A DNA stretch of 64,000 nucleotides from Paralichthys olivaceus (Eukaryota; Chordata; Actinopteri; Pleuronectiformes; Paralichthyidae): contig NC_091104.1 of NCBI RefSeq assembly GCF_024713975.1, positions 14,713,580 to 14,777,579 of the forward strand. The letters run 5' to 3'. How positions within the stretch are numbered: the stretch's first letter is position 1; each line of letters begins with the position of its first letter. Positions 22,646 to 34,006 of the stretch are shown here, piece after piece. The position numbers were made by a program, and so were the translations under genes. The notes beneath the pieces are model-generated. The model was not told the origin of the DNA, ran no database searches, and saw only the letters and a list, made by a program, of their open reading frames with translations.

Positions 22646-25600
22646 TCAGAGATGAGGTATTTGCAAGATCTCCGGCGGTGGACATCCGCTTTCTCGCATC
22701 AAGCTATTCTCTGTTCGGAGCCTTTCGTTTTCCTTTAAAACAAAAAAAAATTGATTGTTGTGATGAATGAACAGTTTTAAAATGACCACAGAGAAACATC
22801 CTTTAACGAGAGAAAAGTTAGTTACCTCTTGAAGTTTCGTGTTGTCCTTTTTTAGCTTCACCAGATATTCAATCCTCTGTTTGTGGTTCTTATGTCCAAC
22901 AAGTTTTCCATTCTCCTCCGACAGCTTCACGTTCTGCTTACGGAGAAGCTCATTCTCCTGTAACAAAGAACATATGATCAGTAAAGTCAGATAACGTTGC
23001 CTGTTTGTTTGGCTGTTGTTATGAAACCTTAGTGTAAACAAGCCCAGTCATTTTTAATGTGAATGTCACACTGCTCAAATTAAAGTGTCTCCTGGTCTTT
23101 TAATTTATTTTGGTCTTATACAAATCAATATATATATATTTTTAAATATAGGGTTTCCTCTCCATATGTTGTCAAATCTTAACTGAAATTTAAAAAAAAC
23201 CCTGACAGGGCCAGATGACCTTGTGTTTGCTCTTGTCTTTCCAATTCATTGATATTTAAGCAATTTGAAATCTTAAATGATAAGTAAGAAGTAACCTGTC
23301 ATCAGACACGCTGAAACATTGAATCATGAAATGATACATTTAAATAACAGCTGAATAAATGAGTAGTGTTTGCCTTTTGACTGCCTTCTTCCCCTGAACA
23401 CATCTGTCAGTACATTTTTATTTTTGGTTGAAGTGAATAAACATACTGTATTTAGCTCAAGATTAAAATGTTGTACCATCAACTCAACACAAGTGGAGAA
23501 AAATCCAGTCCCACCTGTAAAAGTTTCTCGTCGTCCTGTATCCGCTGGCTCAGCTCTCTCAGCTCTAAACAACGATTCCTCAGCTCAGAGGTCAGCTCCT
23601 GTACGCAGGTCTGAGACTGAGCCAACATGGACTCCTGCGCCTGCAGTCTGTTCCACAACATGAACAGAAAAGATGGTTATCGATCATTAAGAATGAATGA
23701 AGGATAAGATTAACATACAGTTACAAAAATGTTTTAACCTACTATACTTAACCCCTCCACACATGGACTTACTTTTTTTGAGTATTAGTCAGCGTCTGCA
23801 ATATGTGTCTCTGTTAATCAATAAGACAGAGGGACACATTGAATTAACTGTTCATTCAGGAAAAAAAAAGATTAAAATAAGCAGGAAGACAGATGCAAAC
23901 CTTCTCAGCTCGCTCCTCCTGCAGCTCTTTATGAATAGACTGTTTAATGGCATCATTAAGGTCCTCACTACAAATACGGAAAAAACACATTAATTTTCCT
24001 TGTGACAACAACAACTGGTGATCTGATGCATTTAAGGTGTAATAGATGTCTGAAAAACAGGATGAATAAACTGAACTGATCATTTCCATTGTGTGTCAGC
24101 TGACTCTGCTTGGTATAAAACTTGTCAAGCAAGGCCTGGATTTCCATCCGGACCATCTCTTTCTCAGTGAGCTGCGTCTAAAAACAGTCAATATAGATTA
24201 TAAATGATTATTGATGTAATCACAGACATTAACACCATTAAAACTATTGCATGCACTAAAAAACAGACCCATAGCAATTTAATGTAGTGATTCAATTCAA
24301 AACTTTATGGAATTCAAATGAACTGTAATGTACGGAATTTGGCTAAAATAGAAAACAAATACACTAGAGTCTGCTATAAACATTTCCATCTACATTTGAA
24401 TGGCTACATCACCTTCAGCCTTTGGATCTCTTCATTCTTGGCAGCTCTCTCAGCATTCAGCTCTGCTAAGAGAATCTCCATGGTCATCATGGAGGAGCGT
24501 CGATTCTCCAGCTCCCTCTCCTGATTCTCGAGCACCTGGTTCAGATCCCTGCTGAAGCTGCCTGGAGTGTGAGGCATCTTTAGAGGCAGAGAAAAACAAG
24601 ACATAAACACTTGATGCTGCAAACTAAAAAAATCAATTAAGACAGATGCAAAGGCAGACGTTCAGTCATATTTGAACAATAAGTAAAATAAACAGGTTTT
24701 ACCCGAGGTAATGATTTAGGTGTGACTGTCGTCTCAACAAAGGGTTTGAAACTTCCATTTCTGATTGTTTTCTCAACAACTTCTTGCTGTTGTTGCACCT
24801 GGTTCAAAAGGAGAATGTATCTTATTAGTAATTTTAATGAGAAATCATCCTTAGGATTTACCTCGATTATTCTGGGCATTTGTTCTGCATTGAGACAATT
24901 AAGGCTAACCTTCTGCTGCAGATTCTGTATCATGACATCTTTCTGCGCGGTTTGCTCTTGAGATGCTTGGAGGAGGCTGTTCTGATCATCTAAGACCTTA
25001 GTGAGTCTTTCAACCTCCTCAGTGGCATAAGTAACCTCCTCCTGCAAAACCTCAACCTGTGGACAGACATCAAGACAAAATCATGCGCATTGTAGCTTTA
25101 TTAGGTTTTGTTGTGCACAAGAGTCATAATGACAATTACCTTCTAAAATCTATGAAAACCCATGTGTGAACAGAGTTGTTTAATATGACGGAACATACCT
25201 CTATCTTGTTGGATGCCAGACTTCTGTCTAACGTTTCTTTCATGTCACACATTTCTGTTTGCATCTTAGAGTTTTGTTCCTTCACATCCTCCCTTTCAAG
25301 GCAGGCAGCATTGTACTTAGCCTGGAAGAGGAAGAACAACAGAATTTAAAAACATTCCCGAACTGATTTAAACATTATGTGAATATGTGGTATGTGAACA
25401 TGTGGTATGTCATCAAGTTATTTAAGACAAATCAAGGGTCAAATATGTAGAAGAGTAAATTACTGTGATGTCTGTGACATCTTCAGACAGGTGGGTAATG
25501 GTCTGGTCCTTCTGGCTCAGCTCAATGCGGTGGTCTCTGGTTTGATTAATCAGATCTAGAACAACGTCCTGTGAAGGAGCAGCAAATATACGGATATGGA

Positions 25601-28600
25601 AGTAAATTCAGAGGAATACAAAAAATGAGAGAATCATTGACTTAGACTTACTTTATCCTGTTTAATCTTTTGCTCCAAGCCTTTTATGATTTCACTGGTA
25701 GAGGTCAGATTTTTCTCAAGATCGACAAGTTTTGCTGCCTTCAAACAAAAATGAGATGAACAGATTTAGATGCTGAGCTTCAAATTATTGTTCTAGCCAA
25801 TTACCATTTTCACACAAGCACACTGTTCTTCAAACTGACCTGTCGTTGGTTTTGTGCCGTTAGGTCCACGACTTGTTTTCTGAGCTGTGTGTTCTGCTCC
25901 ACAGTTTCAGTAAGTTCTCTGAAGGCAAACACCAAAGTCGGGCATGTTAATATAAGAACTATATCAAAACTATAGCAAACAATTCATAAAAAGTAAACAC
26001 TCCCAACATGTAGTCTGTGCAAATCTTACTTTGATGTACTTTCTTTGTTTTCTCTTAACTGTGAGATCAGGGTGCTTGTGTGCTCTTGCTCGTTTTGCAG
26101 AGAACTATTCAATTCCTAGAATAAAAAGAATAGACAGTTAGGACATCACAGCCTACATTCTAGGATAAACAAGTCTATTGCTGAGTCTGTGAGTTCACTG
26201 ACCATGAGCTGTGCTTTCAGTTTGTCAATCTCCTGCAGTCTGTCCTGCAGCTGCTGTCTTGACTGATCAGCCTCAAACTTCGTCTCAGCTTGAATCTGGT
26301 CAAATGAATCCTGCAGAGTCCGATGCTGCTCCAGAAGCTGCTCCCACTCCAGCCTGGAATGTAGATAGTCATTGTAGACACTTAAAACACATTAGATCAA
26401 GAATAATCACAACACACTGCATGTATTAAACTTCTGCTTACTGGACTTTGTCAAGTTGGAGCTGAGTGCTGATCAGACTGCTGGAGAGCTGGCTCATCTC
26501 TCTCTGCTGCTCGCTCTGGTCGTCTCTTAACTTGTCCCTTACAGCAGCCAGCTCCTTATCGGACGACTGCAGCACCAGGCGTAGATCTCGGATCTCACTC
26601 CTCAGAACTGAAAGGGAAGAAAGGAAAATAGTCACCGTGGTACTCTTCCACAAATGACAGAAATGTCCAGGTTTGATGACAGCAAAAATCAAGACAAGCT
26701 AAAAAATGATCACGCGTCAGAACCTCACCGTCTGAGGCTTGCTGTTCAGACTGAAGGCTTTGTTGGAGCTCACTAATAGTTTCTTGCAGGCTGAGCTGAT
26801 CTCTGTTCCTGTTCACTCTCTCTGCAGAAAGTTGCTGCATAACGTGAAAAGAAAAATTAGGAAGTCAAAATGGTTTGTGTGGAAAAGTTTTTCCAGACTT
26901 CTACACATCAAATAAAAACATGTAACTGTAAATAAAGAACATGAGGTGATGATCTACCTCATCCTTCTGGTCAGACTCTTGTGATTTCACAGTAATCTGC
27001 TCTTCAAGTTTTGCAATTTGCTGCAACAGCTTGCTGTTCTTTAGTTCCTCCTCATTCAGATGAGATTGGACACGACTGGTTTGTTCCTGATGAGACAGTA
27101 GATTAGCGTGACAGTGTGCAGAGTTGAAATATGCACGGTAGTACACAGGTTCGAGGTATGGCTCTGAGCTCAAACGTTTATTTACTTGCACTTGGCGCAG
27201 TTCCTCAGTCAAGGCCATCTCGGTCATATCTGATGGAGGCTGCTCTTCCCAAATGTCTTCTGCATTCTTGTCTGTCCCATTCAGATGGTCCGGACTGGAC
27301 AGAGGCACGAAACGGGTCCGCAAGTTGTACGCTTTAGTAGGCGTGGTGAGAATCTAGAATAACAGATATTTTTTAAGATAAAATAATGACTTTTGTCAGA
27401 TTTCAGATGAGGTTAAAAATGTGTCTCACAGCTAACTGAAAGAATCTCCTTACCTTTATAGTTTCAACGTGAATTCTGTTCAGCTCAGAGACCTCCTGTT
27501 TTTTGTAAGCGTTTGTGGCTTCCAAAATATTTTCCAAATGCCTGTTGGACTTGTCCAGGTATCTTTTTTCAGATTCTAGCTGAGACATCTGTTTCCTAGA
27601 ACACAGAGCACCATCCAAAAGCCACATTAAGGTCTGCAAAATGTACTCTATGTGCCCATAAAAGCATTGCAGGAAAAATGGCACCTTTAGTTAAGATAAC
27701 AAAACAAATCCACCTTTGAATGAAACATATCATATTCTAGTTGTACTAACAGCTTCTTTCTGAAACTAGAAATCCGAGCTGAGCAATATTATTAAACAAA
27801 TACAAATAGTGGATTCAGGAGGAATTTGTGACACCATCAAATATAAGAAACAGGGTAGGACATTGTTTTGCCAAATTAAAAAGCCAGAATGGAAGTGGGT
27901 TTAACTTTTCAAATTAAAAGAAACTGTATAAATTCCTACAAACAGTTACTGACTAAAATATGTGTCCATGTGACGTACGCTGTGCTTGTAGAGAACACTG
28001 GGAGTTTTCAAAGGTGGTCCTGTTCATGGATTTAATTTAATTATGCTAAATTTCAAAGCTTGTCTCTCAACATCTGCTGAGCTTTTTTTGGATAAGATTC
28101 ATGTGAATTTAAATGTCCTCCTTACTTGGTGACTTCTCTGTACTCCTCAAATGCCTGAAGCGCAGATTGGAGGTCGGACTGTTTCTGAAGCAGTTGGGCC
28201 TTTAGCTTCTCAATCGTAGATGTTGAAACACTGTCTGCAGCCACAGGAGTTGAGGAGGCTGCTGGAGCTGTTGAGAAATATGAGATTATTGACATATATC
28301 TGGATATAGAAGATTTTTCTTAGTTTTCTCATGATAATTATCATACTCTCTGTGGCTCTTTCTGACTCCATGGCTGTCTGGAAGGCCTCTTCCACTTCAG
28401 CAGAAACTTGGGCTACAACATCTTCAGCTTTCACCACTGATTCAAGAGAACGCAGGTGCCGGTTCTCCTCTCTGAGGCTGAAGTTCTCGGCTGCATATCG
28501 AGTCATCTTTGGGTGATGATCAACCTTAAACAGCAGCAATGTGTACATGATAAAAAAGGTGGTAAACAGATACAACAGTAGATCCTGGACTTTACAATTG

Positions 28601-31600
28601 GTGAGCTAAGTGGATGTTAGCAGAAAAAAATATACAATTAACTAATACAAATTTAGTCATATTCTGCTGAATAATGGAGTGATTCAAAGAAATGAATTCA
28701 ACTCAGGATGTTTTGGCATTTTATCTTCCTCCTTACTCCCTAATGTATACATATTATGCACACAGTAATCAGATGTAGTCATCATCAGTGATTCAGTGTG
28801 TTCAAAGGGCATCACTTTATTTTTTACCTGATCTCTCAAGATCTTAATCTCTTCTTTCAGCTGGTCAATCTGAGCCTGAGACTCCTTCTCTGACAGGAGG
28901 TTTTGTCCTGCCTTCAACTTTTTCTCAAGGCGAGAGATGTGGTCTTCCCGAAACCTGACGATCATTCGGCTAGAATGGATGAACTTGTCTTTTTGTGTCC
29001 AGGCCTCCTCGAGCTGAGCCACCTTCTGGAGCAGCATCTGAGTGCAGTCAAACATTTCTATAAGTTCTCCTGCATCAACATTTTCTCCCTCACAACAATT
29101 TAAGAGCAATGAAACAATTCCCATACCGTCTTCTCGACTTCTAGCTTCCTCCACAGATTAACAGCAGCCATAAACTTTGCTTTATATGAGAAGTCATGTT
29201 GAATGTCAAAGGAAGGGGCTGGTGAGGGAAATTGTTAAAAAGAAATTGTTAAAAAGAAAAGAAAATTATATTATTTAAACATAATACACTTTATTGTTGT
29301 TACCCATGGGGAGTTCAGGTCCTCCTGGTGCGATATCTCTCCCATAGTCGATACCCTGAGAAGCAAGTGCCTGTGAAAGCTGCTCCTTGAGCTTCTTCAC
29401 CTCTGCCTGTAACTGCTTCACATTTCCCTGTGTATCTTCATTGATGATCGCCTGGGAAAGCAAAGATAATTTGTCATGAGGATAAGACAATAAAGTGATC
29501 TAGTTATGAAATTACAACAAATTTGTTGTCTACTTTGTATTAAAACAGTATGAGACCTTGTTCTTGATCAGCTTTGCCCTCTGAGCAAACTGCAAGGTCG
29601 ACAATGTTTCTCCAAAACACTTTGAGCCAGGGTGGACATTGGCTATGATGTAAGTCTTTGCATTTCCTCCAAGAGAGTCCTGCAATAACAGGAGTAATAC
29701 AATTGTTACAGTGCACTAGATGAATGAATTTATTACTACTAAGGGTTATATTCGACCAAAACAAAAAGTATATAAATTAATGAGAAAATTCAATATTAAA
29801 ATGTCATGTGCACAAAATGTATTACTACTGTTTGTTCTCACTGTAAAAACATAAAAATGTTTTTTGCATAAACAGAAACTTACTCTGAGCAAGAAGGTGA
29901 GTTTAGAGTCCCTGTAGCAGATGTGGCGGTTCTTCCCATTGGACACGTCCACCAGTGCCATGATCACCTGACCAAGACACATGAGGGAACGATTGATACT
30001 GCTGGCCTCCTGAAAGAAAAGAAGTGCAGCAGCTACAAGCTGTTAGCAACAACAGAAACCATACATCTAATACATCAGTATGAGAGCATTCAGGTGTGAA
30101 GCATCACCTTGAGTCTGGAGCCTTCTGTGTGTGTATCTTTCTGCCTCTCGGATCCTGCCAGATCCACCAGGTTCAGCTGAGACATTCGGATGTTCACCAC
30201 CTCATTGATGGACTCTTTGGACTCCAAAGTCATGGTAAACACAGCGTGAGATCTAGAAGACTCGCGGTTCATAGAGGTGGAGGCCACTCGTCGATTACGC
30301 CAGCCCATAGACAGAACCTGTGATTTTAAAAACAACTTTTATTGCGGCTCCACACACTTTGTACAGCAAATGTCGAAAGAGTAAGATAGTTAAGCTGGAT
30401 ACAAGGTGCATAGGAATCAATTGTTGCATCACCACAACAGGTCAGTAATACCTACCTGGTAAGCTTCAGCGGCTGAGTTGACAAACTTCTCCACAGCTCC
30501 CTCAACAAACACACCTTTCTTAATATTCTCCCTCAGGAAAAGACTGGCTGACGCTGTGTCCAGGAGGTCGTAAATTTGTTCATTGTATATCTCAATAAAT
30601 GAACATTTGCAAAGGAAACTCTTAGACTGGGCAGGCTTTTGGGAGAGAGAAAAACAAATCAACAAAAGAGTTAAAAAATACATTTGCTATAATAGAATGT
30701 TACTGCTTACCCGTTCCGCTTCTCGGTTTATGAGAAAAAACAGGTACTCAAAACTTCGAGGAATAACCCCGCGGTGTTCATCTGTGAAGTTGTCCAACTC
30801 AGAGGGTCCTGGACCAAGAGATTGAAAAAGGAGGGTCACATCAACTATGCGTATGCTTAAAAGTTAAAGAATATGTAATGATGTACACAATGTAAATAAT
30901 TCTCACCAAGCATGGTGAATGTTTTCCCTGAGCCGGTTTGCCCACTGCAGAAACAAGAGAGGAATATGAGAAAATTAATGGATGCCACACATCAAGCACA
31001 ACACAGAGAGGTTGTGCCAAAAAATGTTCCCCATTTTATACTGTAAAATATAAACAAAGAACACTTACTAGGCAAATATAGTGCCATTGTATCCATTTGT
31101 GCAAGACTCAACAATATTCTTAGCCACACTGGAGAATACAGAGTCCTGTAGAAGAAGAATGACAGATCAGTTCACACATATACACACCACAATTAACTTT
31201 TCAGAGTCATGCAGGCTATATCAGACACAGACAAATCAGGTTACTATCAATCACCCAAGCTAGTTTAACCCATGTGTTGAAGATGGAACTCATGCTCCCT
31301 ACCTGAGATGTGTCCATATCAGCCACATGGTCATAGGTGAAGGTTCTCGGCTCTGGTTTGGAGAGCAGACGGATGGTGTTGGGTGAGGTGACGGTGAGAC
31401 ACAGACTCTGATCTCCATCTGTGGTCAGTCCAGTGCCCTGGGTCAGAGGTCGCACTCGCACGAAAACTTTGATAGAATCGCTGTCACCGCTGTAAACACC
31501 AGAGAGTAACATTAACACCTATGCAATGTAAAAACAGATTTAGTGATGTTGAGTGGACATGAAAAGGTTCATCTATTGTGGCTGTGTTAAAGTGTACATT

Positions 31601-32373
31601 TCTAAATTCCCTTGGGATCAATAAAGTATCTATCTATCTATGGACTGTACAGATCTACATCTATCTGTCTGTCTGTCTGTCTGTCTATGGAGTATACAGA
31701 TCTATCTATGGACAGTACAGATCTATATCTATCTGTCTGTCTATGGAGTATACAGATCTATCTATCTATCTATGGAGGATACAGATCTATCTATCTTTCT
31801 ATTGAGTATACAGATCTATATCTCTCTATCAATAGAGAGTACAGATCTATCTATCTATGGGGAATACAGATCTATATATTTATATCTATCGAGAATACAG
31901 CTCTATATCTATCTATATATTGAGTATACAGATATCTAGATCTTCTTTCTCCTCAGTCAAAACAGTACACAGAATATTCAAACTCGAAATTAGTTTATAA
32001 GTCAAGCAAACACTGTGGCTTATTGTAAATGTACAGTATTCACCGTGACCTAGGATCATACGGAACACTGTATGTGGAACTACAGCTCCCGTTATTATCT
32101 CTCATGTCAACAACGTAGTTTAATCGACTCTGAGCATTCGGATGAAACATCGTGATGAAGACTCGTTACCTGGCAACAAGCTGGGATGAATCGCCCGATC
32201 CTGTGAACAGAAAAATAAAGATCTTAAACGTCTGCTTCAACCTGCGGATACACACGTACTAGCTGAAGTTAGCTGAGACGTGGCTCGATAAAACGACCGC
32301 AGCGTAAGTTCCCAAACGGAACCAGTGCGCATTTGTTGCGCTCACCTTTTCCACCGGTGTTCATCGCTGACAT
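22646..32373 (-). CDS. kif15: Kinesin-like protein KIF15 (kinesin-12), complete
   Basis: Plus-end-directed mitotic motor that, with TPX2 and Eg5, keeps spindles bipolar and binds K-fibres. Exons, 5' to 3': 32346-32373, 32170-32200, 31303-31489, 31069-31145, 30907-30944, 30711-30808, 30456-30635, 30108-30317, 29884-30009, 29557-29679, 29304-29451, 29127-29218, 28828-29037, 28347-28524, 28126-28267, 27454-27595, 27186-27353, 26958-27086, 26729-26834, 26442-26607, 26203-26353, 26030-26115, 25840-25918, 25652-25738, 25464-25568, 25199-25321, 24910-25056, 24703-24798, 24413-24577, 24122-24177 (donor uncertain), 23901-23967, 23773-23810, 23515-23647, 22826-22957, 22646-22732. Sum 1377 codons with stop (human 1388 aa). 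Motor: P-loop GQTGSGKT (~109-116), switch I NRESSRSH (~230-237), switch II DLAGSE (~265-270), neck after KLIKNK (~366). The rest is coiled coil. [20 protein letters not shown] and [13 protein letters not shown] are close to human KIF15, ruling out CENPE or KIF12. Confidence 0.95.
31604..31626 (+). mobile_element. LINE/SINE 3'-tail remnant
   Basis: AAATTCCCTTGGGATCAATAAAGTA runs directly into TCTATCTATC. This tail plus tetranucleotide arrangement is one I recognise as the 3' end of a common fish non-LTR retroelement. No coding part of the element is visible here. Confidence 0.6.
31627..31935 (+). repeat. TCTA/TCTG tetranucleotide array with a higher-order unit
   Basis: About 310 bp of TCTA and TCTG repeats, interrupted by a recurring block of the form ATGGAGTATACAGATC or close variants roughly every 25-45 bp. 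It lies in a kif15 intron. The overlapping frames reading SIYGLYRS or SIQIYLSI on the + strand are repeat artefacts. Confidence 0.9.
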
Positions 32374-32452
32374 GTCAATTATTCGCCGTTATGTAACAGG
32401 ATGAACTGTCTTCATATCAGGTCGGAGAGAAGACGGACCTCTGTTTACATCC

Positions 32453-32469
32453 TTCAAAATTGGCGGGCA
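32453..32469 (-). promoter_or_regulatory. kif15: CDE/CHR-like cell-cycle element, kif15 promoter
   Basis: Read on the - strand: GCCCGC, a 4-nt spacer CAAT, then TTTGAA, followed about 80 nt later by the kif15 ATG. This fits the CDE-4 nt-CHR layout bound by DREAM/MuvB at G2/M genes, and it overlaps a CCAAT. Seen by eye only; activity is inferred from kif15 being a mitotic gene. Confidence 0.5.
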
Positions 32470-32479
32470 GGTCTGCTAA

Positions 32480-32560
32480 TGGTTCTTCTTCTTAGGTTTT
32501 TAATGACCAAAGTGAAGAGCGAATACCGCCGCCTACCGGTACGGAAGAGGTAGCGTCCAT
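32480..32560 (-). repeat. Dispersed repeat with a GTAGG-GGCGGTA motif (copy 2)
   Basis: The reverse complement of 32522-32536 reads GTAGGCGGCGGTATT, matching the start of the repeat at 539-554. A TTCTTCTTCTT stretch lies at its other side. It sits immediately upstream of the kif15 promoter element. Confidence 0.4.
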
Positions 32561-33102
32561 GTAATGTCTATGCTGGCCTAAACATAGAATTTATCTTTAA
32601 TCTGGAAACATTCATGCTCCGTGGGTCATGTAGGATGTAAAGTTGTATTGCTATTGTTTCTTTCGGAAAGGACAGGACGTATTAGAAATGTTTATTATAG
32701 GCAGAGGTGCTTCTTGTGAACAGTTGAGGCAGGCAACTGCTTGGGGCCCCAGGCCATGACCGGGCCCCTGAGGGCTGACAAACTTTACTCCACAGCAGTG
32801 TCTCATAGTGTTGCCATCGACAAAAAATTTGAAATTAAAATGTTTTACACTTCCTACCCTTGTTTGAGGGGCTCCATGGGAATTGTTGCTTGGGGCCCAA
32901 ATAGACTCCTAACGCTAATAAATGCTAGAATAGCCAGCGATTAGAGATTAAGACCTATAAAGTTGTTTGCCAGCTGCCACAAAACACCAGGAGAAGAGGA
33001 ACGATTTCTATTTCCACTGATTCCCGGGGCCCAGATCTAGACGTAGGCAGGGACAGGCAATGTGTACTCTTAAGAATTCAAACTTAATTGCTCTTTATAA
33101 TG

Positions 33103-33135
<33 letters not shown>
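33103..33135. repeat. (ATT)n microsatellite
   Basis: 11 consecutive ATT units. Confidence 0.95.
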
Positions 33136-33137
<2 letters not shown>

Positions 33138-33741
33138 TTATCATTATATCAGTGTTATGAAATGGTTGCAAAATTATGACAATAATATAATTCATCACAA
33201 TTATTAATTAATCAATTAAACATATCTCCCATCACTATTTGTTATCATGACAGGTCTACATTCATATTTTTAATAATGCAAGTGAGATGTTTCCATGTTC
33301 AGTTCACAGCTGTAGTTCTCTGAGAATTTCTTTAACATCCATGCAGAATTAGTATTGTACAATGAAGTATCCTTAACTGAATAGATATTGAATCGAGTGT
33401 GTGGTGTCAAAAGCTGTGAGATAAGTGTCTGTTCACTTCCCAGTTCGCTGTCAGTGCCCGGAAGCCACTTTTTTTTCCCCACACACAAGTCCTTACAGCG
33501 GTCCACAAGTTGTTCTATGTGTGTATTGTTTAGTCGCTCAAGTCTTTGGTGTCATTGAAACCTGTACAAATCACACACATTATGTCACATAGATGTTAAT
33601 GATAACAAACTGCTGCATGTGTTGCGTTTGATCGCTGTTTCCACAGTTTTTATCTGTGATAACTATCTTGCGTTTTGTACATCTCTGGAGCTGGTCCGTG
33701 GTGCGCAGCCGTACATTAGACCACATCCGCTCTGAAGCGCG

Positions 33742-33798
33742 ATTGGCTGCTCAACCAGGAAGTGTGTTCGCTTTGAACGCTTCCCGCGATTTCATTGG
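33742..33798 (+). promoter_or_regulatory. tacc3: Cell-cycle type promoter cluster, tacc3
   Basis: Within 57 bp: an inverted CCAAT box (ATTGG 33742-33746), a CHR-like TTTGAA (33772-33777), an E2F-like TTCCCGCG (33781-33788) and a second inverted CCAAT (33794-33798). It lies just upstream of the presumed non-coding first exon of tacc3. Such clusters are typical of genes peaking in G2/M. Binding is inferred. Confidence 0.5.
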
Positions 33799-33805
33799 TT
33801 TGTTT

Positions 33806-34006
33806 TCAGACTTTTAAATTCAAACGGTTGTGTCCCAGAGAAGACGAGAGGGTTTCCAAAGGGTCGATCCTCCTCACCCGGACTGAAGCTACATGGTCTG
33901 AAGCTACACGGTCTGAAGCTACACGGTCTGAAGCTACACGGTCTGAAGCTACACGGTCTGAAGCTACATGGTCTGACAGAGATCGTCGTTAGTTCTGTTT
34001 TTCCAG
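33806..34006 (+). other. tacc3: Presumed tacc3 non-coding exon 1
   Basis: Ends with TTCCAG followed by the donor GTAGGTG at 34007. The next + strand acceptor in the right place is the one one base before the tacc3 ATG. The transcription start is not known; the left edge is set just after the promoter cluster. It contains six copies of a 15-bp repeat. Confidence 0.5.
33883..33972 (+). repeat. 15-bp minisatellite, six copies
   Basis: CTGAAGCTACACGGT repeated six times head to tail; the first and last copies carry T for C (CATGGT). It lies in the presumed tacc3 5'UTR exon. The frames spelling SEATR or RPCSF are repeat artefacts. Confidence 0.95.

Larger units (their letters stand above)
32374..33805. 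other. Divergent interval between kif15 and tacc3
   Basis: A 1.4-kb stretch between the kif15 start codon and the presumed tacc3 first exon. It carries promoter elements at both ends, a dispersed-repeat fragment (about 32480-32560), an (ATT)n microsatellite, and a GC-rich segment near 32720-33040 containing repeated GGGGCCC that may be another repeat. No coding exon is seen. Confidence 0.6.

Noticed and set aside
31578-31939. Tyrosine/serine-rich frames over the TCTA array
   Set aside because: All three + frames are open because the repeat lacks stops; not protein-coding.
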